DNA from: an uncultured Paracoccus sp.
GTDB lineage: Bacteria > Pseudomonadota > Alphaproteobacteria > Rhodobacterales > Rhodobacteraceae
Assembly: GCA_934533075.1 (NCBI GenBank)
Contig: CAKTBJ010000003.1
Span: 1-64,000, forward strand
Direction: 5' to 3'
Length of the DNA stretch: 64,000 nucleotides
Part shown: one piece after another, positions 8,679 through 17,869 of the stretch
Layout of the letters: every line of letters begins with the position of its first letter
How positions within the stretch are numbered: position 1 is the first letter of the stretch
Made by a program: the position numbers and the translations under genes
Notes under the pieces: generated by a model
Database searches by the model: none
What the model was told of the DNA's origin: nothing
What the model saw: only the letters and a program-made list of their open reading frames with translations

Positions 8679-8753
8679 TGGCTCCGGCGGTAGGGATCGA
8701 ACCTACGACCAATTGATTAACAGTCAACTGCTCTACCGCTGAGCTACGCCGGA
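8679..8753 (-). tRNA. tRNA-Asn (GTT)
   Basis: A 75-base cloverleaf on the minus strand. The acceptor arm TCCGGCG pairs with CGCCGGA, followed by discriminator G and an encoded CCA. The D arm is GTAGCTCAGCGGTAGAGC, the anticodon loop CTGTTAA gives anticodon GTT (asparagine), and the T arm is GTAGGTTCGATCCCTAC. No integrase gene or duplicated tRNA end was seen nearby. Confidence 0.95.
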
Positions 8754-8819
8754 ACACGAGGGGGCATATAGCCGCCCGTTCCGGGGGTGTCCAGAGGGTT
8801 TGCGGCCCTCGTGACAGTT

Positions 8820-9671
8820 TTATGCGCGGTGGAAAACGGCCTGCGCGGTCAGCGCGCCGTCATGCGTCACCGCGCCCTCGTCCAGCAGCGCCAGCAGATG
8901 CGCCAGCACGTTGCGCGCCGCCGCCGGCAGCAGCGTGGGCGGGATGTCGTAGATGCGCCGGGCCAGCCCCTCGGCCGTGCCGGGGGCCTGCGCCAGCGCC
9001 GCGAGAATCTGGCCCGTGCGCATGCGGCGATGCGCGGCCAGCTCCGCCAGCCGGGGCAGGGGCGCCGGGATCGCCTCGCCATGCGCGGGAAGCAGTGCCC
9101 CCGGCGCCAGCGCCTCCAGCCGCGCCAGCGAGCGGAAATAGTCGCCCAGATCGCCATCCGGCGGCGAGATCAGCGTCGTGGACCAGTCGAAGACCAGATC
9201 GCCCGAAAACACCGCCCCCGCCGCCTCGTCCAGAAAGCACAGATGCCCCGCCGCATGCCCCGGCATGTGCAGCGCGGTCAGCGCCCAGCCGCTGCCCGCG
9301 ATCCGCTCGCCATCCGCCAGCAGCCGGTCGGGGCGCAGCCGGTGATCCAGTCCCTCGCCGCCGCCGACCGCGCCGGTCTCGGCCAGGCGCGTCATCAGGG
9401 GCGAACGCCCGGCCTCGGCGTCGCCGAAGGCCAGGATCGGCGCCCCGGTGGCGCGGGCCATCGCCTCGGCACCCCCGGAATGGTCCAGATGCGCGTGCGA
9501 GACCAGAATCGCCTCGATCCGCCCGCCGGATGCCGCCAGAATCGCCGCGCGATGCGCCGGCAGGTCGGGGCCGGGGTCGATCAGCGCATAGCCGCCCGGC
9601 CCGCCGACGAGAAAGCTGTTCGTCCCCGGCACGGTCAGCGGCGAGGGGTTGGCGGCGCGGATGCGGATCAT
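8820..9671 (-). CDS. MBL-fold metallo-hydrolase (LACTB2/glyoxalase II-like)
   Basis: A 283-residue metallo-beta-lactamase-fold hydrolase with two metal sites. The ligands are visible: HAHLDH at 59-64, a further histidine in MPGHAAGH (139), Asp158 in FSGDLVFD and His197 in PAHGEA. The C-terminal 70 residues form the helical tail (winged-helix-like) seen in LACTB2-type proteins, which act on RNA or thioesters. The start MIRIRAANPSP is typical of the group. The gene is divergent from a histidine kinase gene with 77 bases between them. The exact substrate cannot be inferred. Confidence 0.85.
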   Translation of the reverse strand: MIRIRAANPSPLTVPGTNSFLVGGPGGYALIDPGPDLPAHRAAILAASGGRIEAILVSHAHLDHSGGAEAMARATGAPILAFGDAEAGRSPLMTRLAETGAVGGGEGLDHRLRPDRLLADGERIAGSGWALTALHMPGHAAGHLCFLDEAAGAVFSGDLVFDWSTTLISPPDGDLGDYFRSLARLEALAPGALLPAHGEAIPAPLPRLAELAAHRRMRTGQILAALAQAPGTAEGLARRIYDIPPTLLPAAARNVLAHLLALLDEGAVTHDGALTAQAVFHRA

Positions 9672-9748
9672 GCGGGGTCTCTCGCTTTGCCCCGCACTAT
9701 GGCGCAGCGCCGGGGCAGGGGCTAGCCTTGGCGCGGAAAGGGGGAATC

Positions 9749-11104
9749 ATGGCGGAACCGTGGATCAAACGCTTTCTGCCGCGCGGGCTTTACGGACGCG
9801 CGGCGATGATCCTGCTGCTGCCGGTGCTGTCCGTGACGCTGGTGGTGACGGTCGCCTTCCTGCAACGCCATTTCGACCGGGTGACGCGGCAGATGACCAG
9901 CGCCATCGCCAGCGAGCTGGCGCTGATCTCGGCCCGGATCGAGGCGGCGCCCGACCTCAACGCCGCGCGCGCCGATGCCGGGGCGCTGGCGGTGCCGCTG
10001 GGCCTGACCGTCATGCTGCCGGGCGAGACCCTGACCGGCATCGACCGGGATTTCTTCGATTTTTCCGGCCTTGCCGTGGTGTCGGAACTGCGCCGGCAAC
10101 TGCCCGCCGTCACCGGCATCGACCTGGCGCCGCGCAACAGCGTCACCGTGTCGATGCCCAGCCGATTCGGCCCGCTGGAATTCGCGTTCGAGCGCAACCG
10201 CGTCAGCGCCTCGAACCCGCATCAGCTGCTGGTGCTGATGCTGGGAACCTCGCTGCTGACCTCGGGCATCGCCTTCATCTTCCTGCGCAACCAGCTGCGC
10301 CCGATCCGGCGGCTGGCCCGCGCGGCCGAGGGGTTCGGGCGCGGCCGCAACCTGCCGTTCCGTCCCGCCGGCGCCACCGAGGTCCGCGCCGCCGGCACCG
10401 CCTTCCTCGACATGCGCGCCCGGATCGAGCGCCAGATCGAGCAGCGCACCCTGATGCTGTCGGGCGTCAGCCACGACCTGCGCACGCCGCTGACCCGGCT
10501 GCGGCTGGGCCTGACCATGCTGGACCCCGGCGAGCCGCCCGACCCCACCGAGATCGACGCGATGATTCGCGACGTGGACGACATGGGCCAGTTGCTGGAC
10601 AGCTTCCTCGCCTTTGCCCGCGACGCCTCCGAGGCCGAGCCGGCGCATCCGGTGGCCATCGCCCCCTTCCTGCGCACCATCGCCGAGGACAGCCAGCGCG
10701 CCGGGCAGGCGCTGGATCTGGCCGCGCCGAGCAACGGCGACGGTCCCATTCCCGACGACGTGCGGATTCCGCTGCGCGAGACCCTGCTGCGCCGGGCGGT
10801 GGTGAACCTGATCAACAACGCCGTGCGCTATGGCGAAAAAGCCCAGCTTGGCGCGACACTTGGCCCGCGCAGCCTGGTGATCTGGGTCGAGGATGACGGT
10901 CCCGGCATTCCCGAGGACCGCCGCGCCGAGGCCCTGCGCCCCTTTGCCCGCCTTGACCCGGCGCGCAACCAGGACCGGGGGCAGGGCGTGGGCCTTGGCC
11001 TGTCCATCGCCGCCGATGCCGCGCGCGCGCATGGCGGGCAGCTGCGCTTTGCGGATGCTGCGCAACTGGGGGGGCTTCGTGCCGAAATTGTGCTGCCGCG
11101 TTAG
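9749..11104 (+). CDS. EnvZ-like sensor histidine kinase
   Basis: A 451-residue membrane sensor kinase. Membrane spans at about 18-38 and 160-180 enclose a 120-residue periplasmic domain. A HAMP linker follows, then the HisKA phospho-acceptor His242 in LSGVSHDLRTPLTRLRL. The ATPase domain has N box NLINNAVRYG (about 353-362), G1 DDGPGIPE and G2 GQGVGLGLSI. The N-terminus KRFLPRGLYGRAAMILLLPV matches the alphaproteobacterial EnvZ-type osmosensor kinases. The ATG is preceded by a purine-rich ribosome-binding site (AAGGGGGAA). No response regulator gene adjoins it; the next genes are lon and, divergently, an MBL hydrolase, so its partner is encoded elsewhere. Confidence 0.88.
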   Translation: MAEPWIKRFLPRGLYGRAAMILLLPVLSVTLVVTVAFLQRHFDRVTRQMTSAIASELALISARIEAAPDLNAARADAGALAVPLGLTVMLPGETLTGIDRDFFDFSGLAVVSELRRQLPAVTGIDLAPRNSVTVSMPSRFGPLEFAFERNRVSASNPHQLLVLMLGTSLLTSGIAFIFLRNQLRPIRRLARAAEGFGRGRNLPFRPAGATEVRAAGTAFLDMRARIERQIEQRTLMLSGVSHDLRTPLTRLRLGLTMLDPGEPPDPTEIDAMIRDVDDMGQLLDSFLAFARDASEAEPAHPVAIAPFLRTIAEDSQRAGQALDLAAPSNGDGPIPDDVRIPLRETLLRRAVVNLINNAVRYGEKAQLGATLGPRSLVIWVEDDGPGIPEDRRAEALRPFARLDPARNQDRGQGVGLGLSIAADAARAHGGQLRFADAAQLGGLRAEIVLPR

Positions 11105-11178
11105 GGATTTCTTCGCAACCTTGCGCTATAACGGCAAAGCAACGGACGCGTTGCGAACGAAAATGGAACTTTTGCGGC

Positions 11179-11207
11179 ATTGAACGGGCCTCGGCACGGC
11201 CCTATCT
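11179..11207 (+). promoter_or_regulatory. Candidate RpoH (heat-shock sigma) promoter of lon
   Basis: ATTGAA at 11179-11184 and CCTATCT at 11201-11207, with 18 bases between TTG and CCTATCT, lie about 70 bases before the lon start. This resembles the alphaproteobacterial heat-shock sigma consensus (CTTG, 17-18 bases, CYTATNT). Lon is a classical heat-shock gene, which supports the assignment, but the match is by eye only. Confidence 0.45.
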
Positions 11208-11278
11208 AGAGCGGGAAGCAGGGGGCCTGAAAGGCGGCCGATCCCGGCGCCGTGGCCCTCGGGCATGAAAGGATGATG

Positions 11279-13699
11279 ATGAGTGAAATCTTGAAAGCGA
11301 TCCATCCGGTTCTGCCGCTGCGCGACATCGTGGTGTTCCCGCATATGATCGTGCCGCTGTTCGTCGGTCGCGACAAATCCGTGCGCGCGCTGGAAGCGGT
11401 GATGGAGCAGGATGCCCCGATCCTGCTGGCCGCGCAGAAGGACGCCTCGGTGGACGACCCCGATATCGGCGGCGTGTTCACCACCGGCGTCCTCGCGAAT
11501 GTGTTGCAGATGCTCAAGCTGCCCGACGGCACCGTGAAGGTGCTGGTCGAGGGGCGCGAGCGGGTGGAGATCACGCATTTCACCGCCTCGGAGCCGTATT
11601 TCCAGGCCGAGGCGCGGCCCCTGGCCGAGGAGCCGGGCGACATTCAGGAATCCGCCGCCCTGCTGCGCGCGGTCGCCGAGGAGTTCGAGCGTTACGTCAA
11701 GGTGCGCAAGAACATCCCGGAGGAGGTCGTCTCCACCGTCGCGCAGACGCGCGAACCCGACCGCATGGCCGATATCGTCGCCGGCCATCTGGGGGTGGAG
11801 ATCGCGCAGAAGCAGGCCCTGCTGGAACTGCTGAACGTCGCCGAACGGCTGGAGAAGGTCTATGGCCTGATGCAGGGCGAGATGTCCGTCCTTCAGGTCG
11901 AAAAGAAGATCAAGTCCCGCGTCAAGTCGCAGATGGAGCGCACGCAGCGCGAATACTATCTGAACGAGCAGATGAAGGCGATCCAGAAGGAGCTGGGCGA
12001 CGGCGACGAGGGCCAGGGCGAGGTGGCCGAGCTGGAGGCGAGGATCGCCGCCACCAAATTCAGCAAGGAGGCCCGCGAAAAGGCGCTGTCCGAGCTGAAG
12101 AAGCTGAAATCCATGTCGCCGATGTCGGCCGAGGCCACGGTCAGCCGCAACTATCTGGACTGGCTGCTGTCGCTGCCCTGGGGCGTGAAGTCGCGCACCC
12201 GGCGCGACCTGCCGCGCGCCGAGGCGGTGCTGGATGCGGATCACTATGGCCTTGAAAAGGTCAAGGAACGCATCGTCGAATATCTGGCGGTGCAGTCGCG
12301 CTCGGCCAAGCTGAAGGGGCCGATCCTGTGCCTCGTCGGCCCTCCGGGCGTCGGCAAGACCTCGCTGGGGCGGTCGGTGGCCAAGGCCACGGGGCGCGAG
12401 TTCATCCGCATCTCGCTGGGCGGGGTGCGCGACGAAAGCGAGATCCGCGGCCACCGCCGGACCTATATCGGGTCGATGCCCGGCAAGATCATCCAGGCGC
12501 TGAAAAAGGCCAAGACCACCAACCCGCTGATCCTGCTGGACGAAATTGACAAGATGGGCCAGGATTTCCGCGGCGATCCGGCCTCGGCGATGCTGGAGGT
12601 GCTGGACCCGGAGCAGAACGCGACCTTCGTCGATCACTATCTGGAGGTCGAATACGACCTGTCGGACGTGATGTTCCTGACCACGGCCAACAGCTACAAC
12701 ATGCCCAGCCCGCTTCTGGACCGGATGGAGATCATCCCGCTGGAAGGCTATACCGAGGACGAAAAGCGCGAGATCGCCCGCCAGCACCTGCTGCCCAAGC
12801 AGATCAAGGCCAACGGGCTGCGCAAGGGCGAGTTCAGCGTTTCCGACGCGGCGCTCACCCATGTCATCCGCTACTATACGCGGGAGGCGGGCGTCCGCAG
12901 CCTCGAACGCGCGATCTCCAAGCTGGCCCGCAAGGCGGTGACCGAGATCATGAAGGGCGGGGTCAAGACCGTCGAGGTCACGCCGGCCAAGGTCGAGGGT
13001 TATCTGGGCGTGCGCCGCCACCGCTTCGGCCTGGCCGAGGCCGAGGATCAGGTGGGCGTGGTCACGGGTCTGGCCTGGACCAGCGTGGGCGGCGATCTGT
13101 TGCAGATCGAGGCGCTGAAGCTGCCGGGCAAGGGCCGGATGAAGACCACCGGCAAGCTGGGCGAGGTGATGAAGGAGTCGATCGACGCCGCATCCAGCTT
13201 CGTGCGCTCGATCGCGCCGGAGATCGGGGTGAAGCCCCCGGAATTCGAGCGCCGCGACATCCACGTCCACGTCCCCGAGGGCGCCACGCCCAAGGACGGG
13301 CCGTCGGCGGGGATCGCGATGGTGACTTCGGTGGTCAGCGTGATGACCGGCATCCCGGTGCGCAAGGACGTGGCGATGACCGGCGAGGTCACCCTGCGCG
13401 GCAACGTGCTGGCCATCGGCGGGTTGAAGGAGAAGCTGCTGGCGGCCCTGCGCGGCGGCATCAAGACGGTGCTGATCCCGCAGGAGAACGAGAAGGACCT
13501 GGCCGAGATCCCCGCGAATGTGAAGGAGGGGCTGGAGATCGTCCCCGTCTCCAACGTCCGCGAGGTGTTCCGCCACGCCCTCCTGCGCATGCCCGAGCCG
13601 GTGGAATGGGACGAAGCCGCCTGGGAGGCGGCCGAGGCCAACCGCGCCGCGCTGTCGGGCAGTTCGGCCGCCACCGCGCAGGGTGCCGTGGCGCATTGA
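11279..13699 (+). CDS. lon: ATP-dependent protease Lon
   Basis: An 806-residue cytoplasmic AAA+ serine protease that degrades misfolded and regulatory proteins. Order of parts: LON N-terminal substrate domain (about 1-200, with [20 protein letters not shown]), coiled-coil/linker region, AAA+ module with Walker A GPPGVGKT at 354-361 and Walker B ILLDEIDK, then the C-terminal protease domain with catalytic Ser676 (PKDGPSAG) and Lys719 (GGLKEKLL). Length agrees with bacterial Lon (about 780-810). Three consecutive in-frame ATGs occur (11273, 11276, 11279); the last has the best spacing from AAAGGA. A heat-shock-like promoter lies upstream and a strong terminator downstream. Confidence 0.98.
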   Translation: MSEILKAIHPVLPLRDIVVFPHMIVPLFVGRDKSVRALEAVMEQDAPILLAAQKDASVDDPDIGGVFTTGVLANVLQMLKLPDGTVKVLVEGRERVEITHFTASEPYFQAEARPLAEEPGDIQESAALLRAVAEEFERYVKVRKNIPEEVVSTVAQTREPDRMADIVAGHLGVEIAQKQALLELLNVAERLEKVYGLMQGEMSVLQVEKKIKSRVKSQMERTQREYYLNEQMKAIQKELGDGDEGQGEVAELEARIAATKFSKEAREKALSELKKLKSMSPMSAEATVSRNYLDWLLSLPWGVKSRTRRDLPRAEAVLDADHYGLEKVKERIVEYLAVQSRSAKLKGPILCLVGPPGVGKTSLGRSVAKATGREFIRISLGGVRDESEIRGHRRTYIGSMPGKIIQALKKAKTTNPLILLDEIDKMGQDFRGDPASAMLEVLDPEQNATFVDHYLEVEYDLSDVMFLTTANSYNMPSPLLDRMEIIPLEGYTEDEKREIARQHLLPKQIKANGLRKGEFSVSDAALTHVIRYYTREAGVRSLERAISKLARKAVTEIMKGGVKTVEVTPAKVEGYLGVRRHRFGLAEAEDQVGVVTGLAWTSVGGDLLQIEALKLPGKGRMKTTGKLGEVMKESIDAASSFVRSIAPEIGVKPPEFERRDIHVHVPEGATPKDGPSAGIAMVTSVVSVMTGIPVRKDVAMTGEVTLRGNVLAIGGLKEKLLAALRGGIKTVLIPQENEKDLAEIPANVKEGLEIVPVSNVREVFRHALLRMPEPVEWDEAAWEAAEANRAALSGSSAATAQGAVAH

Positions 13700-13708
13700 C
13701 CGGCCATC

Positions 13709-14160
13709 GGCGGGGCGAGGCCCGGCACGGCAAGACAGGGGGCCGCCCGCGAGGGCGGCCCCTTCTTGCTGGCCGGGGGCCACGCAACGGAGCGGGGTAG
13801 GGGCGCCCGGCAGAGTCGGCGGGGCGAGAACCGGCACGGCAAGGCTGGGGAGTTGTCCGCGAGGGCGGCCCCTTTTGCCAGTCGGCAGCCATGCAACGGA
13901 GTAGGATAGGGGCGCCCGGCAGAGTCGGCGGGGCGAGGCCCGGCACGGCAAGGCTGGGGAGTTGTCCGCGAGGGCGGCCCCTTTTTGCCGGCCGGCGGCC
14001 ACGCAACGGAGCGGGGTGGGGGCGCCTGGCAGAGTCGGCGGGGCGAGAACCGGCAGGGCAAGACAGGGGAGTTGTCCGTGAGGGCGGCCCCTTTACCAGT
14101 CGGCAGCCACGCGATGGAACGGGGTGGCAGGGCGATCGCGTGGCGGGGGTTTCGGCAGAG
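13709..14160. repeat. Tandem array of four 109-110 bp units after lon
   Basis: Four diverged copies begin at 13709, 13818, 13927 and 14037 (periods 109, 109, 110), with a degenerate fifth start near 14161. Each contains GGCGGGGCGAG, a GAGGGCGGCCCCTT segment and CACGCAACGGA or a close variant. In unit 1 the GC segment forms the lon terminator. In units 2-4 the left arm is replaced by GGGGAGTTGTCC, so the stem is largely lost. Open frames across the array are only translations of the repeat; no convincing gene lies between 13700 and 14329. Confidence 0.85.
13739..13767 (+). terminator. Rho-independent terminator of lon
   Basis: Perfect 10-base stem (GGGGCCGCCC and GGGCGGCCCC) with loop GCGA, followed by TTCTT, 39 bases after the lon stop. 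It is also the first unit of the downstream repeat array. Confidence 0.85.
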
Positions 14161-14329
14161 CCGGCGGGCGCGGCGCGTTTCCGGTGCCGGCCATGCCCTC
14201 CTTCGTCGCCGCGTGGTGAAACGGGCGCCGCGCCTCGGCGTGAAGGCGGCGGGGCGGCGTGTCCTGCCGTGGCGCAGGCGATGGAACGGGCGGCTCTCCC
14301 GCGCGTTTCCCGAAACAGGGGGGACGAGG

Positions 14330-14539
14330 ATGGCGAAATTCCGTGTCGGCGATCATGTGGCCTGGAATTCCGAGGCCGGCCGGGTCAGCGGCCATGTCAT
14401 CCGCATCCATGAGGCGGATTTCGACTATAAGGGCCATCGACATCGCGCCTCGCCCGACGATCCGCAATATGAGATCAGAAGCGACCGGACCGACCACATC
14501 GCCGCCCACAAGGAGGGCGCGCTGACCCGCATCGGCTGA
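14330..14539 (+). CDS. DUF2945 small protein
   Basis: A 69-residue protein (MAKFRVGDHVAWNSEAGRV and onward) matching the small DUF2945/hypervirulence-associated Tudor-like family: VGDHVAWNSEAG, SGHVIRIHEADFDYKG and the acidic-basic middle are diagnostic. The ATG is preceded by GGGGGGACGAGG. Its stop overlaps the start of the DUF488 gene (TGATG), so the two are co-translated. Members are small cytoplasmic proteins of unproven function, often next to DUF488 genes. Confidence 0.85.
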   Translation: MAKFRVGDHVAWNSEAGRVSGHVIRIHEADFDYKGHRHRASPDDPQYEIRSDRTDHIAAHKEGALTRIG

Positions 14540-15096
14540 TGGCGGCGGGCTTCGCCACCATCGGGCATTCCTCCCGCAGCGTGGCGGAGGTGGTCGCCAT
14601 GCTGCGCGCGGCGCGGATCGGGCTGCTGGTCGATGTGCGGGCCTTTCCCCGCTCGCGCGGTAATCCCGGCTTCAATCTCGACAGCTTCCCCGCCGATCTG
14701 GCGCAGGCCGGAATCGGCTATCTGCACCGGCCCGCCCTGGGCGGCCGCCGCCCGCGCCAGCCGGTCCCGCCGGAGGTCAACGCCCTGTGGCGGGTGCAGG
14801 GCTTTCACAACTATGCCGACTATGCCCTCGGGCCGCAGTTCCACGCCGCGCTGGCGGAACTGCTGGCCCTCGGCGCCCGGCAGCGGCTGGCGCTGATGTG
14901 CTCGGAAGCGGTCTGGTGGCGCTGTCACCGCCGCATCATCGCCGATTACCTGCTGGCCGCCGGCCACGCGGTCACGCATCTGATGGCGCCGGGCCAGTCC
15001 GAGCCGGCCCGGCTGACGCAAGGCGCCGTGCCCGGCGCCGAAGGGTGCATCACCTATCCCGCGCCCGGCCTTGCCGCCGCCCGGACCGGGGACTAG
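14539..15096 (+). CDS. DUF488 domain protein
   Basis: A 185-residue DUF488 protein: TIGHSSRSVAEVVAMLRAA at the N-terminus, then LLVDVRAFPRSRGNPGFN (the conserved DVR and R-S-P-like patch) and LMCSEAVWWRCHRRIIADYL, the cysteine-histidine-arginine block typical of the family. Function is not established. It is translationally coupled to the DUF2945 gene and lies 26 bases before an MFS transporter gene in the same direction, so the three may form one transcription unit. Confidence 0.88.
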   Translation: MAAGFATIGHSSRSVAEVVAMLRAARIGLLVDVRAFPRSRGNPGFNLDSFPADLAQAGIGYLHRPALGGRRPRQPVPPEVNALWRVQGFHNYADYALGPQFHAALAELLALGARQRLALMCSEAVWWRCHRRIIADYLLAAGHAVTHLMAPGQSEPARLTQGAVPGAEGCITYPAPGLAAARTGD

Positions 15097-15122
15097 GGTC
15101 GCCCCGCAGGGCGGAGCGCGGC

Positions 15123-16520
15123 ATGGCCATTCAACAGGACAGTCCGATCATCGCCGCGCCGGTCAATCGCGGCGTGGTCTTCGCCCTCGTCGCCGCGCCG
15201 CTGCTGATGATGACCATCGATTCGACCATCGTCGCCACGGTGCTGCACGCGTTGCAGCACGATCTGGACACCTCGGTGAACTGGGCGGGATGGACGCTGA
15301 CCGCCTATGCGCTGGGCTTCGTGCTGATGCTGCCCGTCAGCGGCAAGCTTTCCGAGCATTTCGGCCGCCGCCGGGTGTTCATGGTCTCGGTCGCCACCTT
15401 CACGCTGGCCTCGCTGGCCTGCGGGCTGGCCGACGATATCGGGCTGCTGATCGCGCTGCGGGCCTTGCAGGCGGCGGGCGGGGCGGGCTTCACCCCCTCG
15501 GCCACCGGCATCATCGTCGATCACTTCGGCGACCGGCGCGACCGGGCCGTCAGCCTGTTCGGCTCGATCTTCCCGATCGGGGCCATGATCGGGCCGGTCT
15601 TCGGCGGGCTGATCGTCACCTACTGGAACTGGCGCGGGGTGTTCCTGGTCAACCTGCCGATCGGGCTGCTTGTGCTGGCGCTGGCGCACCGCTTCATCCC
15701 GCCCGACCCGCCGCGCCCGCGCGATGCGGGGTTTCGCATGGACGTGCCGGGCATGGCGCTGCTGGGGGCGGGGCTGTTTTGCGGCATGCTGGTGGCGGCC
15801 TGGCTGGGCGAGGACGCGGCCATGCCGCCGCTGCCCCTGGTGCTGGCCGCCGCCGGTGCCGCCGCCCTCGCCATCCGGCTGTTCTTCCGCCACATCTCGC
15901 GCATCGGCCGCCCCTTCATCGCGCCGCAGATGATCGCCGGGCCGGATTTCGGCGCGGTGAACCTGGTGAATGTCGTCTATGGCGGCGCGATCTTCGGCAC
16001 GGTCTCGCTGCTGCCGCTCTATGCCGCGAACCGCTACGGGCTGGGGGCCTTCGATGCCGGCACGCTGCTGATTGCGCAGGGCGTCGCCACGGTGCTGTTC
16101 TCGGTCGGCGCCGCCTTCGCGCTGCGGCGCACCGGGCACCGCCTGCCGATCCGGGTGGGCGGCTGCGTGATGGCCCTGGGCCTGGCGCTGCTGGCGCTGG
16201 CGCCGCGCTGGGGGCTGTCGCCCTATGCCTGGCTGGCCTGCGCGACCTTTCTGGTCGGCACCGGCAGCGGCATCATCAACCCGGCCTGCCGCAATGCCGG
16301 GCTGCAACTGGCGCCGCGCCAGTCCTCGACGCTGGCGGCGATCCGCTCGATGTTCCTGATGATCGGCTCGATCCTGACGGTCTCGGTGACGACGGCGGTC
16401 CTGGGCGCCTCGGCGCATCCGGGGGCGGCGCATGCGCTGATCCTGGCGGGCATGGCGGGGCTGCTGCTGGCCGCCATGCCGCTGGTCTCCCGCGTGCCCG
16501 AGCATCACGGCGCCTGGTAG
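15123..16520 (+). CDS. MFS transporter, DHA2-type multidrug exporter
   Basis: A 465-residue inner-membrane major facilitator with many predicted spans. The first span carries MTIDSTIVATVLHALQHDL and WTLTAYALGFVLMLPVSGKL, the drug:H+ antiporter signature; the MFS loop 2-3 motif GKLSEHFGRRRVF follows, and the antiporter motif C region includes GAMIGPVFGGL. It is likely a proton-driven exporter of small molecules; the substrate is unknown. The stop codon (TAG, 16518-16520) abuts the stop of the convergent tonB-like gene with no spacer. Confidence 0.88.
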   Translation: MAIQQDSPIIAAPVNRGVVFALVAAPLLMMTIDSTIVATVLHALQHDLDTSVNWAGWTLTAYALGFVLMLPVSGKLSEHFGRRRVFMVSVATFTLASLACGLADDIGLLIALRALQAAGGAGFTPSATGIIVDHFGDRRDRAVSLFGSIFPIGAMIGPVFGGLIVTYWNWRGVFLVNLPIGLLVLALAHRFIPPDPPRPRDAGFRMDVPGMALLGAGLFCGMLVAAWLGEDAAMPPLPLVLAAAGAAALAIRLFFRHISRIGRPFIAPQMIAGPDFGAVNLVNVVYGGAIFGTVSLLPLYAANRYGLGAFDAGTLLIAQGVATVLFSVGAAFALRRTGHRLPIRVGGCVMALGLALLALAPRWGLSPYAWLACATFLVGTGSGIINPACRNAGLQLAPRQSSTLAAIRSMFLMIGSILTVSVTTAVLGASAHPGAAHALILAGMAGLLLAAMPLVSRVPEHHGAW

Positions 16521-17396
16521 TCAGCGGAACTGCACCACCACCGGCAGCGTCAGCGAAACCGCCTGACCGCCGGGCGGCGGCGGCAGCGAGGGCATCCGCC
16601 CCGCCTGCCGCTGGATCGCCGCATCGGCCTGCGGGTTGCCGGTCGAGCCGGCCAGCCGCGCCGAGGTCGCGCCGTTCGCCGCCACCTGGATATGCAGCGT
16701 GACCTGCAAGCTGCCGCGGCCGCCGGGCAGCGAGGCGCGCTGCATGTGGCGGGCGATGCGCTGCTGGATCTGCCGCTGCCAGTTCTGCACCTGCCCGGCC
16801 GAGGGCGCCGCGGGCGCGGCCCGCACCGGTGCCGCGGCCTGCGCCTGCGGGGCGGCGGGGGCGGCCTGGCGCTGCGGGGTCGGCTGGGTGCGCGGCTGCT
16901 GGCGCGGGGTGACCTGCTCCGGCTCGGGGCGCCGACGCTCGGGCCGGACATGCGGGCGCGGCGAGGCGACCAGCGCCAGCTCCGAGGGCGGCTCGATTTC
17001 CGGCGGCGGCTCGACTTCCGGCTCCGGCTCGGGTTCCGGCTCGGGTTCAGGCTCGGGAATGACCTCCGGCTCCGGTTCCGGGATTACCTCCGGTTCAGGT
17101 TCGGGTTCGGGAATGACCTCCGGTTCCGGCTCCGGCTCGGGCATCTCCTCCGGCTCGGGTTCCGGCTGGGCCTCCTCGACGGTTTCGACGGCGGCGGGTT
17201 CCTGCTCCGGCTCCGCTTCCAGCTCGACGGTTTCCATCACCAGCTCGACCGGCATCGTCTCCAGGAAGCCGGGCGCTATGCCCATGCCCGGCATGCGCAT
17301 CATCCAGGCGCCGAAGCCGACATGCGCCGCCAGCGCCACCGAGCCGCCGAGGCCCCAGAGCGCCGCCTGGCGGGAGAGGCTGCTGTCCCGTCTCAT
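16521..17396 (-). CDS. tonB: Energy transducer TonB
   Basis: A 291-residue TonB protein that couples the proton motive force, via ExbB/ExbD, to outer-membrane receptors. Seen: a single N-terminal membrane anchor at about 12-33, a long periplasmic stalk rich in Glu-Pro repeats (roughly 57-135), a second Pro/Gln/Ala-rich stretch, and the C-terminal domain (about 195-291) with GSLQVTLHIQVAANGATSARL, ending in a hydrophobic strand. It is last in the hmuSTUV-exbBD-tonB operon; its start overlaps the exbD stop as ATGA. The transporter gene on the other strand ends at the adjacent base. Confidence 0.9.
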   Translation of the reverse strand: MRRDSSLSRQAALWGLGGSVALAAHVGFGAWMMRMPGMGIAPGFLETMPVELVMETVELEAEPEQEPAAVETVEEAQPEPEPEEMPEPEPEPEVIPEPEPEPEVIPEPEPEVIPEPEPEPEPEPEPEVEPPPEIEPPSELALVASPRPHVRPERRRPEPEQVTPRQQPRTQPTPQRQAAPAAPQAQAAAPVRAAPAAPSAGQVQNWQRQIQQRIARHMQRASLPGGRGSLQVTLHIQVAANGATSARLAGSTGNPQADAAIQRQAGRMPSLPPPPGGQAVSLTLPVVVQFR

Positions 17397-17869
17397 GGCG
17401 TGCCTGCCGGCGGTGCCGCCGGCGCAGGGGCCGCATCGACGGGGGCCGCCGCCGGGGCGCCCGGCGCCTCGGTGCCGACCAGCGCGATCTTCAGCCAGCC
17501 GCCGGCGCGCAGCGCGTTCATCACCTCGGTCAGCGCGCCATAGCTGAGGTCCTTGTCGGCGCGCAGGAAGATGCGGGCCTCGCGGTCGCCCGCCGTCCGC
17601 GCCTCCAGCGCCGTCGCCAGCCCGTCCAGGCTGACCGGCTCGTTGCCCAGCGTCAGGGCGCCTTCGGCGTTGACGGTCAGCCAGACGGGTTCGTCCGGGC
17701 GTTGCGAGGGCGCCGCATTCGACGAAGGCAGGTCCACCGGCGCGTCCACGGTCGCCAGCGGCGCCGCCACCATGAACACGATCAGCAGCACGAGGATCAC
17801 GTCGATGAAGGGGGTGACGTTGATCTCGTGGTTTTCGGTCAGGTCGTCGTCCTGAAGCTTCGCGCTCAT
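17393..17869 (-). CDS. exbD: Biopolymer transport protein ExbD
   Basis: A 158-residue ExbD with a short cytoplasmic N-terminus, one membrane span (about 21-39) carrying the essential aspartate D23 (NVTPFIDVILVLLIVF), and a periplasmic domain (DKDLSYGALTEVMNALRAGG). An Ala/Pro-rich tail of about 28 residues extends the C-terminus beyond the usual end. It forms the proton-driven motor with ExbB and TonB. The ATG overlaps the exbB stop by four bases and the stop overlaps the tonB start by four. Confidence 0.95.
   Translation of the reverse strand: MSAKLQDDDLTENHEINVTPFIDVILVLLIVFMVAAPLATVDAPVDLPSSNAAPSQRPDEPVWLTVNAEGALTLGNEPVSLDGLATALEARTAGDREARIFLRADKDLSYGALTEVMNALRAGGWLKIALVGTEAPGAPAAAPVDAAPAPAAPPAGTP

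Noticed and set aside
8679..8753. tRNA-Asn as an integration site for a genomic island
   Set aside because: No integrase, no duplicated tRNA 3' end and no mobile genes were seen on either side.
13709..14160. CRISPR array
   Set aside because: The repeats are 109-110 bases long, directly adjacent, diverged and without spacers; no cas gene is near.
16980..17230. DNA satellite repeat of CCGGCTC/GGTTCCGG type
   Set aside because: It is the coding sequence of the Glu-Pro stalk of TonB, repetitive because the protein is.
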